Below, in pieces: positions 11,643 to 23,500 of a stretch of DNA of 64,000 nt (position 1 is its first letter; every line of letters begins with the position of its first letter). Position numbers and translations under genes: made by a program. The stretch covers positions 4,651,001 to 4,715,000 of the forward strand of contig NC_003075.7 in NCBI RefSeq assembly GCF_000001735.4, in the 5' to 3' direction. The notes beneath the pieces are model-generated. The model worked only from the letters and a program-made list of their open reading frames with translations. It was not told where the DNA came from and did not search any database. Origin of the DNA: Arabidopsis thaliana. Its lineage: Eukaryota > Streptophyta > Magnoliopsida > Brassicales > Brassicaceae.

Positions 11643-13181
11643 TTATTTTGTTCAGAAAAGAGCAAATATGTATTTCAAAAATGTTAAGTAGATAAAATAA
11701 GATTGTTAAGTAGATAAACAAAATAAAATTATTTTTGTAAGTTGGTATTATAATTTTTTCAATTATAAATTTTGAAAGTATTATTAGATTGACAAATAGT
11801 GTAAATATGTGTAATGTATATGTGACGCTTAGGGTTCTAATGAGGATTAAAGTATTACATGACCATCAAGGCCAAGTTAGCTAAATAGTCCAACACCATA
11901 CAACATAAGAATCCAATTTGAATAAAGAAAACCCACCTAAAGATTAATTAAAAGAAGTGAAGTCGTACCCAAAACCGTCCCACAATATAACCTCGTCCTG
12001 TGAAATTAAACATAATTTTGTCATTTTCTTGTAAATTTCAAATATTTATAAAATTTGAAACTTCAAAAGAAATTTAATATTGACCCAAACTTTACCATTG
12101 AATTTTGATTGTTATATCTAGACTTCTCCCGTAATATATCGTCCCGTATTAATATATATTTTTATATATTTATAATGTTTAAATTTCTTGTAAAATTCAA
12201 TTTATAATTTAGAAAACTTCATAAGTTTTAAAATTATAAATATTTAAAGCTAAACTTTATAAAAAGTTTGTAAAATTAGAAAATATAACTTTTGATAAAG
12301 TTAAAATATTTATAATTTTTGAAACTTTGTAAAGTTTCTATTCTTTAAAATCAAGAACCCGAGTAAACCGGATAACCACTTTAATTTTGGACGCCTGATA
12401 AATCAAGCTTCCTGCTTATTCTTAACCGGAATAATTTATAGTATAGCTCTGAACCAATGTCCAATTTTTTAAGCAATGTGGGACATTGTACACATATTAT
12501 TTTTTCATGAATTGAATAATATATGTTCGTTTAAAAAAATTTGAATTACATCATATACAGAAAAAAATATACTATTTTATTAACTATTTTTATTTTATAT
12601 AAATTCAAAATAAATTAAATATAAGATCAAATAAATTTGAAAGAAGAATCATATATTTATGTTTAAATTAGGTAAAGATGTTTTAGGAAATTAGTTAAGG
12701 TAAATAACAAATATGGTTAGTTTAGAGATATTATATATATTAAATTTGGTAATTAAATTAATTTCGTTTATAATTATTTTTTTGGTAGAAATTGGTAATA
12801 AAAACCAATTTTGGAAGATCCGATTAAAGATTTTCGGATCAATATTGAATAAAAAATCAGACCCAATTGGATTCCTTAAAATGTGTTTCAAAAATGTTGA
12901 GTAGATTTAACTATGAAATCTTATTGGATAAATAACTTTGAGTAACATAAAATATTGTTCAAACAACAAAAAGGGCAAATATTTTCAGATAAATTGAAAA
13001 TAAAAACATGTGTAACCAAACGGGCGGTCTATGACGGACCTTGCTTATGTTCATTCCGAGGCGGTCCGGTCTGCCAAAGACCGCAGACGAAAAAACGAAG
13101 CCCATACCCGCCCCGCAATGCCCATTGGGCTAACAGGCCAGCCCGCGGTCATGATCTTCAGCTTCCTCTGTTTTGTTTTTT
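10576..13181 (-). mobile_element. Helitron-like 3' terminus followed by AT-rich DNA; left end only is defined
   Basis: Read on the minus strand, 10576-10607 has a GC-rich hairpin (CCCGCGG..CTGCGGG) then CATATC and CTAG, with a T following the end. Hairpin plus CTAG before T is the Helitron 3' signature. The 5' TC end to the right was not found, so the element's length is open. The remaining DNA to 13181 is AT-rich, with no gene. It contains repeated phrases such as AAACTCGTCTCATCC near 11140-11200, which look like a decayed local repeat. The block is shared with 42786-45460. Confidence 0.45.
11534..11645. repeat. (TA)n microsatellites
   Basis: Two TA-dinucleotide tracts lie at about 11534-11558 and 11605-11642, both preceded by TTTAAAGA, so the pair itself looks like a small duplication. 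The matching tracts in the right copy (43788-43900) differ in length. Confidence 0.9.
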
Positions 13182-13822
13182 TTCCTTGTGGCCTGGGCAT
13201 AATACCCGGAACCGAATATCCGAACCGAAAAACCCGAAAAATAACCGAACCGAACCCGAATCCGATTTTTAGAATTACCCAAATGGGTCCTCGACCTCAC
13301 TACCCGAAAAAACCTGAACCGAATCTAATACCCGTGGGTACCCGAATACAAATGTAACCTAAATATGTTAGTTATATATATATTTGTAATACCTCAAACA
13401 CCCAAAATTAAAATTATAAATCCGATTAAACTAGATGTTTTTAGTAATTCATATACATTTGGATATATTTGGGATAAAAGTAACAAATGTTATAGTTTTC
13501 TTTTAGGTAATTTAAGTATTTTGGTTACATTTGGTTATATTTGTATAAAAAGTAACCAATATATTTACGGGTAATCGGGTATTTCAGATAGATTTGGGTA
13601 TATATGAGTAAAAAACCCGAATCCAACCCGAACCCAAAAATATTTTGGGTATTTTTGGTTATTTTTATATTTTTACTAAAATAACCGAACCGACCCTAAC
13701 CTGAACCGAAACCGAACCGAATTTTTAGAATACCCGAATGGTTCTCAACCTCCTACCCGAATAGACCCGATACCCGGAAAAAAAGAACCGAACCCGAACG
13801 GGTACCCGAATGCCCACGCCTA
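13182..13822. mobile_element. CCGAACC-rich hAT-like non-autonomous element (SIMPLEHAT type)
   Basis: The interior is built of ACCCGAA and CCGAACCGAA words in one direction on the left and the same words again near 13615-13800. The outer ends are imperfect inverted repeats: the left reads TGGCCTGGGCATAATACCCG, the right inward reads TAGGCGTGGGCATTCGGGTA. A GTGGGCA end with CCGAACCG-rich interior is typical of small plant hAT-like elements. It is absent from the right copy, where unrelated sequence (45461-45743) sits between the same flanks, so no clean target duplication can be read. Confidence 0.55.
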
Positions 13823-14255
13823 GCTGAAAGACTGAAACATAAACTAAAGTATTAAACTGAAAGCTGAAAGTCTGAAACATAAACTAAAGTATTAAACTGA
13901 AACTGAAAGTCTGAAACATAAACTAAAGTATTAAACTGAAACTGAAAGTGTGAAACATAAACTAAAGTATTAAACTGAAACTGAAAGTCTGAAACATAAA
14001 CTAAAGTATTAAACTGAAAGCTGAAAGTCTGAAACATAAACTAAAGTATTAAACAGAAAGCTGAAAGTCTGAAACATAAACTTAAGTATTAAACTGAAAC
14101 TGACTGATACATAAACTAAATATTAAACTGAAAGTCTGAAACATAAACTAAAGTATTAAACTAAAAGCTGAAAGTCTGAAACATAAACTAAAGTATTAAA
14201 CTGAAAATCTGAAACATAACCTAAAGTGTTAAACTGAATGCTGAAAACATGAATC
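13823..14255. repeat. 33-36-bp minisatellite
   Basis: About a dozen tandem units built on CTGAAAGTCTGAAACATAAA then CTAAAGTATTAAA, some with an extra GCTGAAA. Late units are more divergent and one is shortened (near 14100-14125). The open frame on the minus strand (13852-14037) is only the repeat read as protein. The right copy has its own version at 45744-46265 with a different number and order of units. Confidence 0.92.
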
Positions 14256-14422
14256 TCAAACTCAACTCAAGATGTGTCTTCAATCTTCATCAATATCAAG
14301 AATCGTCGGCATCGTGGTCAACAATTGACTCAAAAGTACGCACTTTCTCATCTTCAAGTTCACCATATACTTCAGCCTCCTCTACATATGTCCCATAAAA
14401 ATAACAAAATCAATGCATGATT

Positions 14423-16656
14423 TATAATTCTGTAAGTGCAAAAATTATGAAAATTTTTTGCTTAGCATTTTCATATGCTTCAAAACCTTTTAACCAATTG
14501 CGGCTGCATATTAGTGCTTGAACATGTTTCGGTAGAAGAGGGCTTCTATACTTGTTCAAAACTCTAGCTCCAATACTAAAAGAGGATTCAGAGGCTACTG
14601 TTATGATTGGAATACTAAGGAGGTCATAAGCCATGAACGCCAATGCACCATAGCGTTGGTGTTATCTTTCCAATAGTTCAAAATATCCAAACTCTCAAAA
14701 TCTATTGTTTCCAATGGCGGTCCAAAACATATCCAAAGAAGACTTTACACTACTAACAATAGTTTCTTTGCGGAAAGCAAAAAAATCTTGCGAGATTATT
14801 TACCAATTTCAGCCAAAAAAACAATAAAGAAACAATTAACTAAAACCACACTAAAAATTGGAATAAACGTTTCTTTAGACGATGATGTGAAAATGGACTT
14901 ATTCTCATATGATTCAAACAAAGTTGTCAACTTAGTATGTAAATTTTCTATCTTTGTCTTAGCATCACTCTTACCCAGCTTTGCAAAACAATATTATACA
15001 AGTGAATTAGCTTGAACCGTGGATCAAACACCGTAGTCATTGCAAAGACATCACCAACTTCTTCCCAATACTTATCAAATCTATCTCTCATTGGGACAAT
15101 AATTTTTCTAATGATTTCATCTTGATTACTCGTATTTGATACCAATCAGTCATTGATCTTCCAAACTTGCATGAAATACAAGTTTTAAGTTGGATATGAA
15201 GAACCAGAAATTCAGATTAGTGATCACATTAAAAGGCTCTAAAAATTCACAAACTTGCTTTAATCAGTGCCATTCTTCTTATGTAGGGAGAGAATTGTAG
15301 TTCCTCGCATCAATGACTTTGAGATTAGTAAAGCCAGCTCGATACTTGAGAGCTCTATCAAGCATCTTGTATGTCGAATTCCACCTAGTTGTCACATCCA
15401 AAATCAAACCCGCCTTAACCTTAATTTATACCAACAGGTTCCACACATTTTGTAAGCAATATCTCACGTTTTTAGAAGCTTTCACAAATTTGATACTCTC
15501 TCTGATCTTATGCAACGTATGCCCTATGTCTTTCAACCCTATCTGAACAATGATATTGAGAATATGTGCAGCACATCTCACATGAACATATTCTCCTTTA
15601 CATAACAAATCATTCTGTAACATAAGCTGAGATTTCAGAATCTCTTGTATTTTGTCATTGTTAGCAGCATTGTCTAACATGATGGAGAACACTTTTTCTC
15701 AATTCCCCAATCCTGCCACTTCTGTAGAATCACCATGGCTATGCTCATCCATGTATGTGGAGGCTTGAAAGCAAAAAACGCAATCATCTTATTGTTTAAT
15801 TTCCAGTTTCTGTCAATGTAATGAGCTGTCAGACACATGTAGCCTTCTTGAGTAGTTGCAGTCTACAAATCAGAAGTGAAACTAATCCTGCCAGGAAGCT
15901 GAGCTAATTCTCTCTATAAATTCCCTGTCTCATTCTCATACAACTTCAAAACGTCAGCTACAGTTGTGTTCCGAGTAATAAACTTCACATCTGCGTTCAA
16001 ATATTTCCACACTGATCTAACTTTCTCATATTCAACATACGGAAACAGAAGATCATGCTGAATGATACACCTAGCTACCTTCTCACGAAAAACCATATGA
16101 TCTATTTTCCTAGCTTGTAATTTTGCCTCTGCATTGACTATCATTGTACCAATATCAGCATTCCTAAGCCGAATCTTACACTTTTCCAAGTGGAGATTGT
16201 AAGATTTAGTACCGTTTTTGTGTGGATCATATGCATAATCATTCTTGCAGTGCTTGCATTGCGCTCTTTCTACTACTTTCCCAGTCTTATCTTTCTTCCA
16301 GATCAAAGTAAAATGTTCCCAACAATCTGCATACTACTTTCTCTTCTTCGGTTTCGGATCTTCTGGTGTTGATGTCTTTCCTTTGTCGTTGTCGTCTTTG
16401 ATATCATTATCATTGACATCATCATCCGCAATATCAATTCTTTGTCTTATACGAGATTTAGATGTTTCAGCTCCATCAAATCTTCTTTGTTCGTTTTCAT
16501 CAAATCTACTACAGTGAATCTAAGTCAATTGATCCAAACTCAGAAAAATCTTCAGAATCCTATAATAATTAATAAAGTACAAAACAATGAATAAATGTCG
16601 ATAATTTTCCAATCAAAGTACAAAATTGATTCATAATCAATAAATCAACTTACCAT
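14423..16656 (-). pseudogene. hAT transposase pseudogene, left copy
   Basis: By comparison with the right copy, the start codon is the ATG at 16654-16656, the last codon of exon 1, followed directly by the donor GTAAGT; exon 2 starts at 16559. It then encodes an acidic stretch, a basic KPKKRK signal, a BED zinc finger (CKHCKNDYAYD..HLEKC, about 16180-16270), the transposase core (LDNAANND near 15660; CAAHILNI near 15570; TTRWNSTY near 15370) and the hAT dimerisation end (14435-14640, ASESSFS..NWLKGFE). Private damage includes a stop where the right copy has a glutamine codon just after KPKKRK (about 16335), and a 24-bp loss near 16515. A stop near 15865 is shared with the right copy. Dead; I cannot place its terminal inverted repeats. 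Confidence 0.85.
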
Positions 16657-17643
16657 TACGAATCTATATCTCAGAGACTTTGAGATTTTGGTTTGAAATT
16701 CTTCAGACTTGGAGAGTTTGAGAGGCTGAGACTTTGAGTCGTTGATGTGATCAGTTTTGTGTCAAGCAAATTATGCTAAAGTCGTCTAGGTTTTTTTTTC
16801 CTTAAATACTAACTTCAAAGATTCTAGATGGTGCAAAAGGTTTTTTTTTTTTTTGGTTTAGTTAACGTCGTTAACTAAACAAGTTCAGTTAAGTTAAGTG
16901 ATTAAGTCAAAAGCACTTAACTTGAACTCAAACAAGTTTCTAAAGTAAAAAACATTACAAAGAGTTTTATGACATTAAGCAATTATAAGACAATTCACAA
17001 ACAAAAATTTAATTGTAGAAGATATAGAGAGTTTGCTGACATTACCTGGTTCAAAAACACGTCGATTCTTCTAGCACTTCTAATGATACTGCCCTCCAAT
17101 ATATCAGTCATTTGTATAATCTCTACAACGCATGCGCCCTTTCAAAGAGAAACAATCAAGATTCAAGAATACAAAATTTATGTTGAGCTCAAGATCCAGG
17201 AATTGACATTCAATTGCATAATACAAAAGTTTTACTTAACAAGTACGAAACTTATTACTAAGGTTTTTATTTTTAAGCTTATAAGACATAAAGAAGAGCT
17301 CATAGTTTTAATATCTCCATGTTAGCCTAACTTATAAGACAAAAAGAGCATGACCTCCAAGTCTAACCACTTGGTGAAATTGAGAAACAAGTAAACAAAT
17401 TAGGATTATAGGCATGGCCAAAGAAAAGACAACAAGGAAAATGTTATTGAGATTCTTTAACCTCTTCATGTTCGATTGTCTGTGTGAGAGGAAGAACACT
17501 TGTTCAATCACACACTATTCAACAAATCTTTCTCCTTGGTTTTCATTGTTCAATGCATTAACGGGTGAAGTTTCCCATCAGAAGTATTCACTAAACCTCT
17601 CACTTTTGCAGCTTTTGTTTTGCACTTCCTTGGCAAAGTCTTG
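16657..17643. other. Non-coding stretch with a 25-bp palindrome
   Basis: No recognisable gene. At 16856-16880 two perfect 12-bp arms (GTTTAGTTAACG and its complement) surround a single T, and a second, looser inverted repeat (AGTTAAGTTAAGTG with CACTTAACTTGAACT) follows at 16885-16935. Small open frames at 16969-17325 and 17414-17643 have no features I know; the second is cut by the LTR insertion and frameshifted by a 10-bp loss in the right copy. Confidence 0.5.
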
Positions 17644-19254
17644 TGATGCGTGTTTTATTTTGCCTCAGGCTTTTACCTGAAAGAGCACACGACTACTGCA
17701 AGTGCACACTATATCAGAGTAGTACTTTAGGATCGAATCCACAAGGAGAAAAGTAGCTCAGAGAGATCCTTAAGAAGAGAGTGAAGCTAGGACCAAAATA
17801 AAGAGAGAGGGGGTTGTTGTATGTAGTGAATAAGCAAAATAAAAGACAAATACTTAAAGTAAACGATAAGCAATAAGAGAGAAGCGTTAGGTCTTCGAGG
17901 GTTTCTCCGGATGTCATGGTTCAACAATAAGGTATAGATCCCAATTCATGTGATAACATGGTTAGGTTTGTTTACTTCCAAATTCTCAGATATACGAAAC
18001 TCATCCAAGACCAGATAGCCCTAACGGCTAGTAGGTGAAAGCCGGTTATTCTCACTAATACCTCGCGTACTCAGTTGCCCTAAAGGCTAGTAGGTGCTAA
18101 CATGGTTTCGAGATAAAGATCAAAGCATTAAGTTCAAGTTTGATTCTAGTCCATAAGTCCCTATCACTCGGTGGGCGTGTAACGGTTATAGTTCTTTATT
18201 TAGTTAAGTTAGTTCAAGCAATTATACAAGATTCTGCCAAGTATAAAATACCTAAGATCATGTACAAGGTGGCGTTCCGGACATACATGCATTAAGATTA
18301 AACTCAACTAGAAATAATAGTGTAAGCGATCAAACAAAATCATAGAACCTGCCAACCTAAACTTGATCTAACGTCCCCATGAATTCCCCATTGAAACCCC
18401 CTCAAACTCAACTAGAGATCTACTCGCTCATGGCAAAGGAGCTAATCAAAAGTTGGGTTAAGTAAACCATAACAAAAAGATAAATAAAACTTAAAAATTG
18501 TTTAGAGATTACTTCTTTGAATGTAGAACACAAGAGGCAACACTCCACCATAAAGAGTCTGATAAAAACGAAAGAGAAATAGAGAGAGATGGTGATCTTC
18601 GAGCTCAAGAGGTGTGGCGGCGAGTTGGTAGTTCTCGGTGATGGCTAGTGTTTGCTTGTGATGAACGCACACCTAGGGTTAGGGCTTATAATAAGTATTT
18701 ATACTTGATGGCCAAGAATTAGGTTTAGGAGTAAGAACGTCAATCCGCCGGATAAGTAAGTGATAGGGCCGAGTAGTGGGCTTCAGGGAAGGAGCCTAAT
18801 GACGGTGGCACAAAGAGGGAAGGACTTGGGCGTGACCTAATGGTCAGTGAAAAGCTTCTCGGATCTGCCCGGGTGCAAGTCTCCTTGGCCGGATGCTTTT
18901 TGGATTTATTATTTCCAAACGGCCGGTTCTTGACATGTATTCACTCTTCGGGTCATATCTCCCAAACGGCTTCATGGGTTGCTTCGATTGGATTTCGACG
19001 TTAATCTTGACTCTTCTAGCTTTCTATGCATATCGAAATATCTTGTTGTCGTGATGGGGAAGACCTCGACCGGATGCTAAACTTCTGAAGTACAAGAATT
19101 GATTGTTTTTTGATACTTTTAGCTTCAAAACTCTTAAAACCGTCTTGGCTCCTAGAATACGTGTTTCTCCTCTTCTTGGCTCTAGAATGACAAAAAATGC
19201 TCTCTGAAACATAAGAAAACAATAGCTAAAAAGGGCTAAAAAGTTGTGGTATCA
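17644..19254 (-). repeat. Athila/Tat-like LTR, left copy
   Basis: A 1.6-kb LTR starting TGATGCGTGTTTTATTTT and ending GTGGTATCA, homologous to 49757-51368 and 62340-63935. The base before it is TCTTG, the same target duplication as in the complete element on the right. It is followed by a polypurine-tract complement, so it is the 3' LTR of a minus-strand element whose remainder here is only about 25291-26032. It arrived as part of the segmental duplication. Confidence 0.85.
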
Positions 19255-19288
19255 ACTCCCCCAGACTTAGACTTTGCTTGTCCTCAAG
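19255..19288 (-). promoter_or_regulatory. Polypurine tract of the left Athila/Tat-like copy
   Basis: The minus strand reads GTCTGGGGGAGT immediately before the LTR. The sequence is the same as at 51369-51402. It ends at 19288 in CAAG, where the Gypsy insert begins; CAAG is also present at the matching site inside that Gypsy element, a 4-bp microhomology at the join. Confidence 0.7.
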
Positions 19289-19732
19289 AGAAAGTCTAAA
19301 CTTATGCCGCGGATGGATGGACCTTTTAAAGTTCTCAAGAGGATCAACGACAATGCCTACTCTCTGGATTTGCAAGGTAAGTATAATGTGAGTAATAGTT
19401 TTAATGTTGCTGATCTTGTTCCTTTTATTGCAGATGAAACAGATTTGAGGTCAAATCCTTTTCAACTGGGAGAGGATGATGTGATAATGGGAAGCTTGGA
19501 TCATGGAGCTAAGGAGCAGCTTGAACCCGAGGAGTTTGGAGAAAGAAAGCAGCTTGAGGATGGAGAGCTTGGAGCTGAAAAGGATGAAGCATTGCATGTT
19601 CTTGAAGGTCCAATAACAAGATCAAAGACAAAGCTACTAAATCAAGCTATCACCACACTTCTACAAAAGATTGAGGGCAGCCTTAAACAAGAAGCTTGTC
19701 CAACCACGTCTGTTGTGATTCAAGCCGTTTAA
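19289..19732 (+). pseudogene. Gypsy integrase C-terminal fragment (extra copy)
   Basis: Encodes [20 protein letters not shown], then the [18 protein letters not shown] module that closes the integrase of plant Gypsy elements, an acidic glutamate-rich tail, and GPITRSKTK near the end. It stops at 19730. Its first codons abut Athila-like DNA, so it has no start of its own. It is about 98 percent like 24285-24725. Confidence 0.85.
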
Positions 19733-19748
19733 GCAACAACAATGGAGG

Positions 19749-20296
19749 TGTGTGACTTGCACTCTTTTTCCCTCCTCTTGGTTTTGTCCCATTGGGTTTT
19801 CCAAGAGGTTTTTAATGAGGCAAGCCCACACACTCTTTTCATGGCCCATTGTTGTTTTTGAAGCCCATTAGCAAAGGAGACATCCAAATTTCGTTTTTGT
19901 GTTTTTATTTCTCTAGAATGACTCTTCCTCTTCTCTAGGGCTCCTCTACTTCTCTATATATTCTATTCTCTTCTCCTTTGTAAGACTTATCAAACTTTTT
20001 ATTATCAAAACCTCTTTCTAATTGTTTGATCTGAAGGGTGTGTAATATCTCTTCAACTTGTGATTGCTTTGGTGTGTAATATCCTAGCACGATCGAGCCC
20101 GAAAGTTCAAGAGTCTTTCCGCAACTCTTGGAAGTTTCACTTCATCCATTTTCAGTTTGTTTTCAGTTCATCATCATCCCATCTTCAACCCTTCAACTTC
20201 CCACAGATCCATTCATTCACCATATCACCATCACTCTATCACAATCCATACAAAGAGACTTCAAGGGACTGGATCTTGTCACCCAAGATCATATCA
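19749..20296 (+). repeat. Gypsy LTR 1 (5' LTR of the gag-pol unit)
   Basis: A 548-bp LTR beginning TGTGTGACTTGCACTC and ending GATCATATCA. It follows a purine-rich AATGGAGG tract, so at the same time it is the 3' LTR of the fragment to its left. A TATA-like CTCTATATATTC at about 19952 is a plausible promoter element. Confidence 0.88.
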
Positions 20297-20298
20297 CG

Positions 20299-20316
20299 TG
20301 GTATCAGAGCAACTTT
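20299..20316 (+). promoter_or_regulatory. Gypsy primer-binding site (initiator tRNA-Met)
   Basis: TGGTATCAGAGCAACTTT begins two bases after the LTR end. The first twelve bases match the standard tRNA-iMet site exactly. Confidence 0.88.
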
Positions 20317-20582
20317 GTATCAAGTTGTGTTTTTTCTAAACTCTTGGTATTCTCTGTTCGTCAAAATTGTTTCGTCGTTGTAGGCTTGAATACTTATTGG
20401 AATCGTTCGAAACTTGTTAAATCGTTTAGATCACGTTCTGAACTATAGGAAACTGTATTAGATCGTGCGATTTGAATAAGCTAAACGTTTTGTATTCTAG
20501 GGTCTATGATTATGTGTTTTTGGTACTGATTTGGTTTGTTTTAAGAGGAATTTGATATTGTGTGTCTTCTAGTTGCAGAATC

Positions 20583-23500
20583 ATGTCAGATAAAGATAAG
20601 GAAGAGAATAGCAATGCACAAAACAACAAGTTGTTGATGGAAGCTATAACAGCTACTCTTACCGCAACTCTCACTACTAATATGGCTAAGATGATGGATG
20701 AGAGATTTGAGGCTGCAAGGTCTAACCAAGAAAGGAAGAACAGAACTATGAGGAATAATTCTGATCGGGAGGCAACACTTAGCTACTACAGCCAATCCTC
20801 TACTCGCACTAGTCATAGGAGGCAAAGACGTGGGCAAGAAGAAAGACACCCTCCAAGAGACAACTTAGCTAATCTTAAGCTTCGCATCCCTCCATTCCAT
20901 GGTACTAATAATCCTGATGATTATTTGTAGTGGGAGAAGAAGATTGAGTTGGTGTTTGTTTGTCAAGAGTATACTGAAGCAAACAAGGTTAAAGTGGCAG
21001 CCACTGAATTCTATGATTATGCACTAAGCTGGTGGGATCAAGTTGTTACTACTAAAAGGCGTCTTGGAGATGATTCGATTGAAACTTGGAATCAGCTAAA
21101 GAATATCATGAAGAGAAGGTTTGTGCCTAGTCATTACCATAGAGAGCTGCACCAAAGGTTGAGGAATTTGGTTCAAGGAAATAGAACGGTTGAGGAGTAC
21201 TTCAAAGAAATGGAAACATTGATGCTAAGGGCTGATGTTCAAGAAGAGTGTGAAGCAACTATGTCTAGATTCATGGGAGGCCTCAATAGAGACATTTTAG
21301 ACCGTTTCGAGGTGATACATTATGAGAACCTTGAAGAATTGTTTCACAAGGCAGTCATGTTTGAGAAACAGATTAAGAGAAGGAGTGCTAAGCCTAGCTA
21401 CAATTCTAGCAAACCTAGCTACCAAAGAGAAGAGAAATCTGGTTTTCAAAAAGAGTACAAGCCGTTTGTGAAGCCTAAGGTTGAAGAAATCAGTTCAAAG
21501 GGGAAAGAAAAAGAAGTTACGAGAACTAGAGATCTCAAGTGTTTCAAATGCCACGGACTTGGGCATTATGCTAGTGAGTGTTCCAACAAAAGAATTATGA
21601 TAATTAGGGACAGTGGAGAGGTTGAGTCCGAGGATGAGAAACCAGAAGAATCCGATGTTGAAGAAGCACCTAAAGGAGAGCTACTTGTGACTATGAGGGT
21701 CTTAAGTGTGCTAAACAAAGCTGAAGAACAAGCGCAAAGAGAGAATCTGTTCCATACAAGGTGTTTGATTAAGGGAAAAGTGTGTAGTTTGATTATAGAT
21801 GGTGGAAGCTGTACCAATGTTGCAAGTGAGACTATGGTCCAGAAACTTGGTTTAGAGGAGTTTCCGCATCCTAAACCTTATAAACTGCAATGGCTAAATG
21901 AGAGTGGAGAAATGGCTGTTACCAGACAAGTTCAAGTGCCGTTAGCCATTGGGAAGTATGAGGATGAGATCTTATGTGATATTCTGCCCTTAGAAGCCAG
22001 TCACGTTTTGTTAGGAAGACCTTGGCAATCTGATCGGAAAGTGATACATGATGGGTTTACCAATAGACATAGCTTTGAATTTAGGGGAAGAAAAACTGTT
22101 TTGGCACCTATGGCACCTCATGAAGTCTACTTGGATCAGCTTAGCATGAAAAAGAAAGGATCTCAAGCTGTTCAATCCAAAACTTCCTAGAGTAAACCAA
22201 AGGGGAGTACTAAACCTAATCTTTTGTTTGTCTTTAAAGAAAACTTATTGAATATAACAGCCTTGGAACCGGCTTTGCCGAGTAGTATTAAGTTTCTTTT
22301 GCAGGACTATCAAGATGTTTTTCCCGAGGAAAATCCAGAAGGTTTACCACCCATTAGAGGCATTGAGCACCAAATTGACTTCGTTCCAGGAGCTTCTTTG
22401 CCAAACAGACCAGCTTATAGGACCAATCCCGTGGAGACCAAGGAACTAGAAAAGCAAGTGAATGAGCTAATGGAGAGAGGTCATATTTGTGAAAGTATGA
22501 GTCCATGTGCTGTTCCAGTGTTGCTTGTACCTAAGAAGGATGGGAGTTGGCGTTTTGTTGCGAGTACAGATGGAGTTAAGGTTGATGAAGAGAAAGTGAA
22601 AGCAATTCGGGAATGGCCAAGTCCAAAATCTGTAGGAAAAGTAAGGAGTTTTCATGGACTTGCCGGCTTCTATAGGAGGTTCGTGAGAGATTTTAGCACT
22701 CTAGCAGCCCCACTCACCGAAGTTATCAAGAAAAACGTGGGATTCAAGTGGGAACAAGCTCCAGAAGATGCATTCCAAGCCTTAAAAGAGAAGCTTACTC
22801 ATGCCCCTGTTTTATCTCTTCCTGATTTTCTTAAAACTTTTGAAATCGAATGTGATGCCCCCGGGGTAGGAATTGGTGCTGTCTTAATGCAGGATAAGAA
22901 GCCAATAGCTTATTTCAGTGAAAAGCTAGGAGGAGCTACTCTCAACTATCCTACATATGACAAAGAGCTTTATGCTTTGGTGAGAGCCTTACAAACGTGG
23001 CAACACTATCTTTGGCCTAAAGAGTTTGTCATTCACACCGACCATGAGTCCCTAAAGCATCTCAAAGGACAGCAAAAGCTTAACAAAAGACATGCTAGGT
23101 GGGTCGAATTCATTGAGACGTTTCCCTATGTTATCAAATACAAGAAAGGTAAGGACAATGTAGTTGCCGATGCATTGTCAAGGAGGTATGTTCTTCTCTC
23201 ATCTCTTGATGCTAAGTTACTTGGATTTGAGCATATAAAATTTCTTTATGCAAATGATTCTGATTTTAATAAGATATACTCATCATGTGAAAAGTTTGCA
23301 TTTGGATAGTATTATAGACATGAAGGATTCTTGTTTTATGATAACCGTTTGTGTATTCCTAATTCTTCTTTGAGAGAGTTGTTTATAAGGGAAGCACATG
23401 GTGGAGGCTTAATGGGACACTTTGGAGTCTCAAAAACTCTTAAGGTTATGCAAGATCACTTTCATTGGCCGCATATGAAGAGAGATGTGGAGAGAATGTG

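Noticed and set aside
13823..14255. CRISPR-like array
   Set aside because: The units are tandem with no unique spacers, and the sequence is plant DNA; it is a minisatellite.
17414..17680. Open frame of 88 codons starting MAKEKTTRKMLLRFFN
   Set aside because: It runs into the Athila-like LTR, and the right copy (49537 on) has a 10-bp loss that shifts the frame. No recognisable domain.
22188..22190. TAG between protease and RT as a programmed readthrough site
   Set aside because: Three other stops occur in the same frame at places where no readthrough is expected, and RT is deleted, so decay explains it.
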